64,000 bases of DNA from Flavobacterium phycosphaerae (lineage in GTDB: Bacteria; Bacteroidota; Bacteroidia; Flavobacteriales; Flavobacteriaceae): contig NZ_JAAATZ010000001.1 of assembly GCF_010119235.1 (NCBI RefSeq), positions 1,084,501 through 1,148,500 of the forward strand. Direction: 5' to 3'. Below are positions 25,933 through 32,383 of the stretch, piece by piece; within the stretch, counting starts at the first letter, position 1, and every line of letters begins with the position of its first letter. A model generated the notes under the pieces. The model did no database searches. It saw only the letters and a program-made list of their open reading frames with translations, and was not told where the DNA came from. The translations under genes were made by a program, and so were the position numbers.

Positions 25933-25956
25933 TCTATAATTATTCCGAAAATAAAA

Positions 25957-25983
25957 AAGTCTCGAGTTATCGGGACTTTTTGT
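25957..25983 (+). terminator. Intrinsic terminator after phnA
   Basis: Arms AGTCTCGA and TCGGGACT (25959-25978, one G-U pair) with loop GTTA, preceded by A6 and followed by T5. Confidence 0.85.
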
Positions 25984-26108
25984 TTTTTGATCGTTTTTAT
26001 AATGGTACAAAAATTTATACCCATAAACCTATTTTTCAATCAAATTTATATATACTTGTAGGACTTATTGTTAAACCAATTACAAATTCAAATCAATCTT
26101 AAAGTATC

Positions 26109-26930
26109 ATGATAAAAAAACTAAGCCTTATTCTTTTGCTAATTATTTCTAATTGCTACAGCCAGGAAGTTAATACAGATATCCGGGAGTATGCTTCATT
26201 TAAAGGCGGAACCACTTATTTTGTGAAGTCAACGGACAAAAAGTACAATCAAATTGTCAGTGATATTTTGACAAAATATTGGACCGTAAACAAATTTGAA
26301 ATGATTTCTTCAAATCAAATTGAAAAATTAAAAGGGGATAGTTCCTTTTTTGTTGACCAGGTTGAGTACAGTTTTTCAAGAGAAGGAGGAACTACCGGAG
26401 CTTTGAATATGGCTTACGGTGTAACAAAACTAGCCATGTTTAAAGAGTATAAAAAGAACACGCCCAAAGGAGTTTTGTCTTTAGTACAGTTGGATAAAGT
26501 GGCTCCGGTAGACATGCTTTTTGCGATACAGCTTATGCAAAGTCAAATTAATTTTGTTTTTGAATTGAACACCAAAAAGGATTTAGACGTCAAAGATTTT
26601 CTGGAAGAGGTGAGCGAAAAAAACATGAAAAGGATAAAAGAGAAAAAACTGTATTTATCTTATTCTGATCTTAAAGACGACATCGACACGGTAGAGAAAC
26701 TGAAAAAAATATACAATTACAGAGCTGAAATTACAACTAAAGAAAAAATAGAACAAGTAATTCAAGACCAAGACGCTGATGCAGTTGTCACAAAAGTCAT
26801 TAATTATAAAAATTTAAAATTTGTGTTGTTTATAGCGGCAAAAAATAGTGAATTGATGTACGGCCGAGTAATGACAGGATTTAATCAAATGCAAATTGGG
26901 CCTAAATTTTTCAAAGATATTAATGAATAA
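26109..26930 (+). CDS. Secreted hypothetical protein
   Basis: 273 aa with signal peptide MIKKLSLILLLIISNCYSQ. The mature protein is a mixed alpha/beta domain with a charged coiled-coil-like segment (about 150-220). I do not recognise a family. It is monocistronic: a terminator lies on each side. Because position 16 is a cysteine (SNCYSQ), a lipoprotein is possible, but SPase I cleavage after YSQ is the commoner flavobacterial pattern. Confidence 0.75.
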   Translation: MIKKLSLILLLIISNCYSQEVNTDIREYASFKGGTTYFVKSTDKKYNQIVSDILTKYWTVNKFEMISSNQIEKLKGDSSFFVDQVEYSFSREGGTTGALNMAYGVTKLAMFKEYKKNTPKGVLSLVQLDKVAPVDMLFAIQLMQSQINFVFELNTKKDLDVKDFLEEVSEKNMKRIKEKKLYLSYSDLKDDIDTVEKLKKIYNYRAEITTKEKIEQVIQDQDADAVVTKVINYKNLKFVLFIAAKNSELMYGRVMTGFNQMQIGPKFFKDINE

Positions 26931-26949
26931 TTTCTCAATTATCACAAAT

Positions 26950-26979
26950 AAAAAGCGTCCCGAATTCAGGACGCTTTTT
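26950..26979. terminator. Bidirectional terminator
   Basis: Arms AAAAAGCGTCC and GGACGCTTTTT around an 8-base loop, between the convergent secreted-protein gene and the PcfJ-like gene; it ends one base before the stop of the latter. Confidence 0.92.
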
Positions 26980-28359
26980 TTATTTCGCCATCATGGCACA
27001 AGCTTTCGCCAACAATAAGATGATGTACAACACCAATTTCCAGTTGACTTCAGGGGCTTTTGTCCTATGTGCCACATTGTCTTGTGGCGCATACAATGGT
27101 GCAGCTTGAGGCACAACCACCTGATGTTCTCCGGCGTAATACTCGTCATAATCCAATGTCAATTGTTCTTTTTCTGCCCATTCTGTCAATAGGTTTTCGG
27201 CTACCAAAGAAATATTTTCATTGTATTTGGCTTTCGCCTGAACAATAGTTTTGATTGCCAAAGCAACCTCAATCGTAGCTAAGATTTCTTCGGTTTCAGC
27301 TACTTTTTTTCTCAAAGAGAATATGGCTGAGGAACCTTCAATACATTCGTATTCGTACTCAGCTACACAGTGGCTCATTTCATAGCCTTCTTCATACAAC
27401 GCTTCAGAATTGGTCAACTCTATGATGTTGTAATGGATGGTTTCACCTTCATAAACCATTGTTTTTGCAAAATCATGTATACCACTGGTTTCCCAATCAG
27501 CTCTGTTTAGCGCAGCCATTCGCTTGTGGTAATATATATGCCATTCATCAGATTGCTTTACCAAAGCGTTCCAGTTTCTACCTTCCATAGTGTAGTTTTT
27601 GTTTTCCTCAAACTGATTATGGATGTAAAACAAAATTTCCTGCACCTTATCATAAGACAAAGTTTCGTGTTTGGCCAAAAAACAAATTACGGTCGCCCAG
27701 AATTCTTCGTGTTCAAAATGCTCTGTCAACGAACTCCACGCCAAGGTTTCGGCTATTTCTGCCGAAGCACCGTAACCTTTGGCTTGTGCCCATCGTATAG
27801 CTTGCACCACAGTATAATTGGCAGGTGCGTTTTTGAATTCGTGTGCCATCTTCTTGGTAAATTTTACCGGAAAACCGCTCAAACTCATAACACTTTCACC
27901 TCTACCCAATTGCACATACCATAACATGTGGACTTTGTTTTCGTAGTAGAAAGCATTTTCCAAAAACTCCGGAACTTCGTATTGTACAAAGCAGTGCTTG
28001 ATTAAAGCGCTCATTTGGTTTTCAACTACACAAGAATCCTTTTTCCAAGTATGGATTTCACGCACCAATTTGTTACCAAAGCTTGCGATATTGGCCAAGG
28101 CATTGATGCAGGCGGTGTCTCTCAACAAACCATAACAACCTTGAGCCTCCAAATGCAACAATACATCGCGGAAAGCTTCTCTTTTCCAGGTGTGTTGCAC
28201 TTGACTCATTGACGCAAAACAAGTACCGATCACAGAGGTCAAAGTCCCTTGATTACCTATGGTTTTTGCGTTTTCAGCAAACAATCGCTCCACCAACTGC
28301 GTAAAGGCAGATTTTGGATGTACCGCGATGTTGGCCAATGTTGTTACTGTTGTTTTCAT
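26980..28359 (-). CDS. PcfJ-like domain protein with C-terminal membrane segment
   Basis: 459 aa. The diagnostic segment is YEEGYEMSHCVAEYEYECIE followed by SAIFSLR, matching the PcfJ signature in which a cysteine precedes Val and a conserved Tyr/Ile-Phe-Ser strand. The rest is helical. The C-terminus (VLYIILLLAKACAMMA) is hydrophobic enough to be a membrane anchor. PcfJ proteins are known mainly from conjugative elements and phages, with no proven activity; there are no mobile-element genes here. The start is preceded by the structured region 28404-28480. Confidence 0.85.
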   Translation of the reverse strand: MKTTVTTLANIAVHPKSAFTQLVERLFAENAKTIGNQGTLTSVIGTCFASMSQVQHTWKREAFRDVLLHLEAQGCYGLLRDTACINALANIASFGNKLVREIHTWKKDSCVVENQMSALIKHCFVQYEVPEFLENAFYYENKVHMLWYVQLGRGESVMSLSGFPVKFTKKMAHEFKNAPANYTVVQAIRWAQAKGYGASAEIAETLAWSSLTEHFEHEEFWATVICFLAKHETLSYDKVQEILFYIHNQFEENKNYTMEGRNWNALVKQSDEWHIYYHKRMAALNRADWETSGIHDFAKTMVYEGETIHYNIIELTNSEALYEEGYEMSHCVAEYEYECIEGSSAIFSLRKKVAETEEILATIEVALAIKTIVQAKAKYNENISLVAENLLTEWAEKEQLTLDYDEYYAGEHQVVVPQAAPLYAPQDNVAHRTKAPEVNWKLVLYIILLLAKACAMMAK

Positions 28360-28403
28360 ATCATGTTACATTTATTTACTTTTTTTGAGTTTTTCATAAA
28401 TAA

Positions 28404-28480
28404 AAAACCCGATTCTGTTTTCAGAACCGGGCACGATATGAGTCATGGCAGCTGTAGTGCTACAGCCTTTCCGGTTCAGA
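28404..28480 (-). promoter_or_regulatory. Terminator hairpin with a competing upstream pairing
   Basis: On the minus strand CCCGGTTCTG (28431-28422) pairs with CAGAATCGGG (28417-28408, one mismatch) and is followed by T6: an intrinsic terminator 45 bp before the PcfJ-like ATG. The same CCGGTTC can instead pair with GAACCGG at 28477-28471, enclosing a perfect GCTGTAG/CTACAGC hairpin (28451-28466). The two folds exclude each other, the logic of an attenuator. It could equally be the plain terminator of an upstream transcript. Confidence 0.55.
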
Positions 28481-28551
28481 ATGGATATTGTTTTTCAGCA
28501 TATTATTTACTGTTGTTGTACTATGTGTTTTACGTTGTTCCATATAGGCAT

Positions 28552-28579
28552 AAAAAAACCCGAACACTGTGTTTCGGGT
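28552..28579 (-). terminator. Minus-strand terminator of the small transcription unit
   Basis: Arms ACCCGAA and TTCGGGT (28558-28564, 28573-28579) with an inner CAC/GTG; the minus strand continues into T7. Confidence 0.8.
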
Positions 28580-28605
28580 CATACTTTTTTGAAATTAGTT
28601 TTTAT

Positions 28606-28692
28606 CTAATCACATTTATCCAACCCAAAACCTAACGATAGGAAATCAATTCCTCCGTTTAATGGCATGTATGTTGATTGAATAAATTGCAT
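28606..28692 (-). CDS. Candidate 28-aa small ORF
   Basis: ATG at 28692, TAG at 28606. The peptide starts MQFIQSTYMPLNGG and ends LGFGLDKCD; it is amphipathic with a central hydrophobic stretch and a single cysteine. A good promoter (28717-28746) lies 25 bp upstream and an intrinsic terminator 27 bp downstream, so the region is very probably transcribed as an RNA of about 160 nt. Whether the RNA is translated or acts as a non-coding RNA is open. Confidence 0.45.
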   Translation of the reverse strand: MQFIQSTYMPLNGGIDFLSLGFGLDKCD

Positions 28693-28716
28693 GACGCTTT
28701 GTTTTATAATTCAGGG

Positions 28717-28746
28717 CAAAAATAATTGTTTTAACTGATTGTCAAA
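28717..28746 (-). promoter_or_regulatory. Strong Bacteroidota promoter for the small unit
   Basis: On the minus strand TTTG (28746-28743), an 18-bp spacer, then TATTTTTG (28724-28717): a near-ideal match to the Bacteroidota vegetative consensus, with the predicted start near 28710. Confidence 0.7.
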
Positions 28747-28774
28747 ATTTTAAGCGTAATTTAGAATTAAACTA

Positions 28775-28805
28775 AAAAAGCGCCCTGAAACTCAGGACGC
28801 TTTTT
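28775..28805. terminator. Terminator of the aldehyde dehydrogenase gene
   Basis: AAAAAGCG...CCTGA / TCAGG...CGCTTTTT with one internal mismatch; symmetrical, so usable from both sides. Confidence 0.88.
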
Positions 28806-28824
28806 ACTATGCTTTTAAAAAAGA

Positions 28825-30378
28825 CTACAAATCAAATTTGATTCCTTGTGCCAATGGCAAACTGGTAGTGTAGTTGATAGTATTGGTTTGTCTTCTCATG
28901 TATACTTTCCAAGCGTCAGAACCTGATTCTCTTCCGCCTCCGGTTTCTTTTTCTCCACCAAAAGCACCGCCAATCTCAGCTCCCGAAGTTCCTATGTTTA
29001 CATTGGCAATACCACAATCTGAACCGGCTACTGATAAGAAAGCTTCAGCTTCTCTTAGGTTATTGGTCATAATTGCAGAAGAAAGTCCTTGAGCTACACC
29101 GTTTTGAATGGCAATAGCATCATGCACATCGCCTGAATATTTCAATAGGTATAAAACCGGTGCAAACGTTTCGTGTTGCACGATTCCGAATGAATTGTCA
29201 GCTTCAGCAATGGCTGGTTTTACATAACAACCACTTTCGTAGCCTTCGCCCGAAAGCACGCCGCCTTCTACTAATATTTTACCGCCTTCAGCTACTACTT
29301 GAGCTAAGGCTTTGTTATACATTTCCACCGCATGGGTATCAATAAGTGGCCCTACGTGATTGTTTTGGTCCAAAGGATTTCCGATTCTCAATTGTTTGTA
29401 AGCTGAGGTTACAGCATCTTTTACTTTGTCATAAATGCTTTCGTGTATGATTAAACGACGAGTTGAAGTACAACGTTGTCCTGCAGTTCCCACGGCACCA
29501 AATACAGCACCGATAACTGTCATTTTGATATCAGCATCCGGAGTTACGATGATGGCATTGTTTCCGCCTAATTCTAATAATGAGTTTCCTAAACGAGCCG
29601 CACAAGCCTGAGCCACGATTTTACCCATACGAGTAGAACCGGTAGCCGAAACTAAAGGAACACGTTTGTCGTGTGTCATCATTTCACCTACTTTGTAATC
29701 TCCGTTAATCAAACAAGAAATTCCTTCCGGAAGGTTGTTTTCTTTCAATACTTCGGCGATGATATTTTGACAAGCGATACCGCACAAAGGTGTTTTTTCA
29801 GAAGGTTTCCAAACACAAACATCACCACATATCCATGCTAGTGCTGTATTCCAAGACCAAACGGCTACCGGGAAGTTGAAAGCCGAAATGATTCCGACGA
29901 TTCCTAGCGGGTGGTATTGCTCATACATACGGTGTCCGGGACGTTCCGAGTGCATGGTTAAACCGTGTAATTGACGAGATAAACCAACAGCAAAGTCACA
30001 GATGTCAATCATCTCCTGAACTTCTCCGTAACCTTCCTGCAAAGATTTCCCCATTTCATATGAAACCAATTTCCCTAGTGGTTCTTTGTATTTTCTTAGT
30101 TTTTCTCCAAACTGACGCACAATTTCTCCGCGTTTTGGAGCCGGCATTAAGCGGAATGTTTTGAAAGCTTCCGAAGCCGTTTGCATTACTTTTTCGTAAT
30201 CAGCAGCAGTGGTAGTTTTTACTTTTCCTATTAATTGACCATCTACCGGAGAATAACTTTCGATTACTTCACCGTTTGAAAAGTGGTTGTTTCCTGTTGA
30301 GGTTCCTTCGTTGATGGCTTTTACGCCCAATATTTCTAAGGCTTCGGTCATGCCGAATTGTTGTGCAATTGTTGACAT
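28825..30378 (-). CDS. ALDH7-type aldehyde dehydrogenase
   Basis: 517 aa NAD(P)-dependent aldehyde dehydrogenase. The catalytic cysteine is Cys303 in GTAGQRCTSTRR and the general base is the Glu of LLELGGNNAIIV; both flanking motifs are those of the ALDH7 (alpha-aminoadipic semialdehyde dehydrogenase, antiquitin) group. It is a likely oxidant of aminoadipate semialdehyde or a related aldehyde in lysine catabolism. The dioxygenase gene upstream on the same strand raises an alternative role in aminomuconate semialdehyde oxidation, which the ALDH7 motifs do not favour. Confidence 0.92.
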   Translation of the reverse strand: MSTIAQQFGMTEALEILGVKAINEGTSTGNNHFSNGEVIESYSPVDGQLIGKVKTTTAADYEKVMQTASEAFKTFRLMPAPKRGEIVRQFGEKLRKYKEPLGKLVSYEMGKSLQEGYGEVQEMIDICDFAVGLSRQLHGLTMHSERPGHRMYEQYHPLGIVGIISAFNFPVAVWSWNTALAWICGDVCVWKPSEKTPLCGIACQNIIAEVLKENNLPEGISCLINGDYKVGEMMTHDKRVPLVSATGSTRMGKIVAQACAARLGNSLLELGGNNAIIVTPDADIKMTVIGAVFGAVGTAGQRCTSTRRLIIHESIYDKVKDAVTSAYKQLRIGNPLDQNNHVGPLIDTHAVEMYNKALAQVVAEGGKILVEGGVLSGEGYESGCYVKPAIAEADNSFGIVQHETFAPVLYLLKYSGDVHDAIAIQNGVAQGLSSAIMTNNLREAEAFLSVAGSDCGIANVNIGTSGAEIGGAFGGEKETGGGRESGSDAWKVYMRRQTNTINYTTSLPLAQGIKFDL

Positions 30379-30452
30379 TGAATTATATTTTTGTTTTTAA
30401 TTTTAAAAAATGATGATGCAAAAGTAACGGTTTATTTTGAATATTTGACCCC

Positions 30453-30534
30453 TAGCCCGGATAGGAACGGCATCCTTTTTAGGATGGCTGAATCCTAAAA
30501 AGATAGAGTGGATAGCCGGAAATAGCTCCTAAAT
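30453..30534. repeat. Flavobacterial-type intergenic hairpin element, copy 2
   Basis: Starts TAGCCCGGATAGGAACGGCA, has the inner hairpin CTTTTTAGGAT / ATCCTAAAAAG with a single bulged C at its base, then GATAGCCGGAAATAGCTCCTAAA. Outer arms CCGG and CCGG pair (in copy 1 CCCG with CGGG). The tail ends 2 bp before the stop codon of the dioxygenase gene, so on the minus strand it is that gene's 3' UTR. Confidence 0.8.
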
Positions 30535-30536
30535 GT

Positions 30537-31073
30537 TTATTTGGCTGTAAAACGAGAATCTGTTTCCATCACGGTGCCACACTTTTCACAGGTTCTCAAC
30601 TCCTGAGAATTGTAGAAATGTTCGAAATGACCAAGGAAATCTTTTTCAATATCATTGAGGAGAAAATAGACTTCATGCAATTTGTGATTACAGTTGTCAC
30701 AAAACCAAAGCAAACCATCTTTAGCGCCCGAGTCAACCCTTTTTCTTTCAATGACCAGTCCAATGGAGCTTTCCGTTCTGTTGGGTGAATGAGGTACACC
30801 GGCAGGATGCAGGTACATATCACCGGCCCCGAGGGTCATGGCTTTCTTTTCCCCATTATCCTGAACGTAAACCGTGATTTCACCTTCGAGTTGGTAAAAA
30901 AGTTCTTCGGTTTCGTTGTAATGATAATCTTTTCGAGCGTTGGGACCTGCCACAATCATTACAATATAATCATCTGAATCGATGTATAAATTTTTATTGC
31001 CGACAGGCGGTTTTAATAAATGTCGGTTTTCATCAATCCATTGATGGAGATTGAAAGGTTTTGCTATAGACAT
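30537..31073 (-). CDS. 3-hydroxyanthranilate 3,4-dioxygenase
   Basis: 178 aa cupin that opens the ring of 3-hydroxyanthranilate in the kynurenine pathway, towards quinolinate/NAD or full tryptophan breakdown. Iron ligands are His51, Glu57 and His95 (YHYNETEELFY, HPAGVPHSPNR), and the bacterial C-terminal rubredoxin-like site has Cys125/Cys128 and Cys162/Cys165. Family length and motifs are complete. No other kynurenine-pathway gene is in the window. Confidence 0.95.
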   Translation of the reverse strand: MSIAKPFNLHQWIDENRHLLKPPVGNKNLYIDSDDYIVMIVAGPNARKDYHYNETEELFYQLEGEITVYVQDNGEKKAMTLGAGDMYLHPAGVPHSPNRTESSIGLVIERKRVDSGAKDGLLWFCDNCNHKLHEVYFLLNDIEKDFLGHFEHFYNSQELRTCEKCGTVMETDSRFTAK

Positions 31074-31105
31074 GGTAGTAATTTTAGGTAAAGTTATAAA
31101 ATAAA

Positions 31106-31130
31106 AAAGTCCCGATATTATCAGGACTTT
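31106..31130 (-). terminator. Terminator of the endonuclease-family gene
   Basis: Arms AAAGTCC and GGACTTT with an 11-base centre, followed on the minus strand by T6; 5 bp after the stop codon. Confidence 0.82.
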
Positions 31131-31135
31131 AAATA

Positions 31136-32245
31136 TTATTTCATTTCTTTTATCAGATAGATGTAAGAAGGAAAGTGGTCGCTATAACCTATTTCGTTCA
31201 TACCATGCCTTAAGGGGTATCCTTTATATTGGCCTATGGTGGTCACCATAAACGGCTTGTTCCAAATACCGGCTTTCCAGTAACGGAAAGAAGAGTAATC
31301 TTGAACAATCAAGGATTGAGAAACCATGATTTGGTCGAAAATATCTCCCGCATCACGGTAAAATAAAGTAGCATTTCCTTTATAGAACATTTCCTCAAAC
31401 GGATTGTACACCCCAAATTCTTGTACTTCTTCTTTTTTGCGTTTGGCGCCTACGCCTTCTTTTACACTCTTATTGTAGCTTCCGTCATTCAAATCTCCCA
31501 TGGTAATAATTTTAGCATTAGGATTGATTTTGTAGATGGAGTCCATTATTTTTCGATTTAATCTTCCGGCCGCTTCACGGAACGGTGAACTTTTCTTTTC
31601 ACCTCCTGAACGAGATGGCCAGTGATTAACCATTACGTTGATTTCTTCACCATCAAGAAAACCGGTTACCAATAGAATGTCACGCGTATATACTCGGTCT
31701 AAGTTTTTATCAACTTCCGATTTGTCATCAGCCGCATCATCTTTGTCGTTCTTCTCTTTAACATTATTGTTTAATTGGTTTTTATAAATCAATAATGGAA
31801 TGTTTTTGTAGCTTGTTGGTTTGAAGTGTTTCTTTTGGTATAACAAAGCCACATCAATACCCCTTTTATCAGGAGAGTCAAAATGTACTATGCCATAGTC
31901 ATGCGCCAACATTTCGGGCTCTTTTACTAAATCTTCTAAAACACCCCGGTTTTCAATTTCGGCACCACCAATTAAAACCGGAGCTTCTTTTTGTTGGTCA
32001 TTAGTTCCGATCTGAGATAAAACTGTTGCCAGATTGTGTAGTTTTTGATGGTATTTTTTAGAGGTCCAGTTTTGAACGCCGTTTGGTAACCATTCTTCGT
32101 CATTGTTTGGCCCGTTAATGGTGTCAAACAAGTTCTCTAAATTGTAGAAAGCTACCGTATGCACTATGTACTTTTTGGCTTGTGCATTTGCTCCGGAAAT
32201 TGCGAAAAAAACAAAGAAAAGAGCTATTAATTTTCTAATTCTCAT
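31136..32245 (-). CDS. Secreted endonuclease/exonuclease/phosphatase family protein
   Basis: 369 aa with signal peptide (IALFFVFFAISGANAQ). The EEP fold is shown by FYNLENLFDT, the glutamate in GGAEIENRG, NVMVNHWPSRSGG, MGDLNDGS and the final YSDHFPSYI. A lysine/aspartate-rich insert lies near residues 165-185. In flavobacteria such enzymes are often encoded beside a TonB receptor and a DUF5689 protein, as here (divergent, 138 bp away), which suggests extracellular nucleic-acid or phosphate-ester use. That role is inference. Confidence 0.92.
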   Translation of the reverse strand: MRIRKLIALFFVFFAISGANAQAKKYIVHTVAFYNLENLFDTINGPNNDEEWLPNGVQNWTSKKYHQKLHNLATVLSQIGTNDQQKEAPVLIGGAEIENRGVLEDLVKEPEMLAHDYGIVHFDSPDKRGIDVALLYQKKHFKPTSYKNIPLLIYKNQLNNNVKEKNDKDDAADDKSEVDKNLDRVYTRDILLVTGFLDGEEINVMVNHWPSRSGGEKKSSPFREAAGRLNRKIMDSIYKINPNAKIITMGDLNDGSYNKSVKEGVGAKRKKEEVQEFGVYNPFEEMFYKGNATLFYRDAGDIFDQIMVSQSLIVQDYSSFRYWKAGIWNKPFMVTTIGQYKGYPLRHGMNEIGYSDHFPSYIYLIKEMK

Positions 32246-32383
32246 AAAATGTATATTAATTTAATATCAAGTTTATACAAACTTTGCGCCAAAAGTATAT
32301 AATATTATTAAAAGATGTACATTTGTCGGCTGTTAAGTTTTTATTAAGGCTTGACTTAAGGAAAAATTAATTTTATTTTATTT

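Noticed and set aside
26980..28359. Conjugative element or phage remnant suggested by the PcfJ domain
   Set aside because: No relaxase, integrase, att-like repeats or other mobile genes are nearby, and neighbours are metabolic.
28449..28530. 27-codon minus-strand ORF beginning MEQRKTHSTTT between the two hairpins
   Set aside because: It lies beyond the first terminator, has no promoter of its own, and its end is inside the hairpin region; there is not enough support to call it a gene.
30379..31073. Tryptophan-to-NAD operon formed by the dioxygenase and the aldehyde dehydrogenase
   Set aside because: An intergenic element separates the genes, no other pathway gene is present, and the dehydrogenase motifs are of the ALDH7 type.
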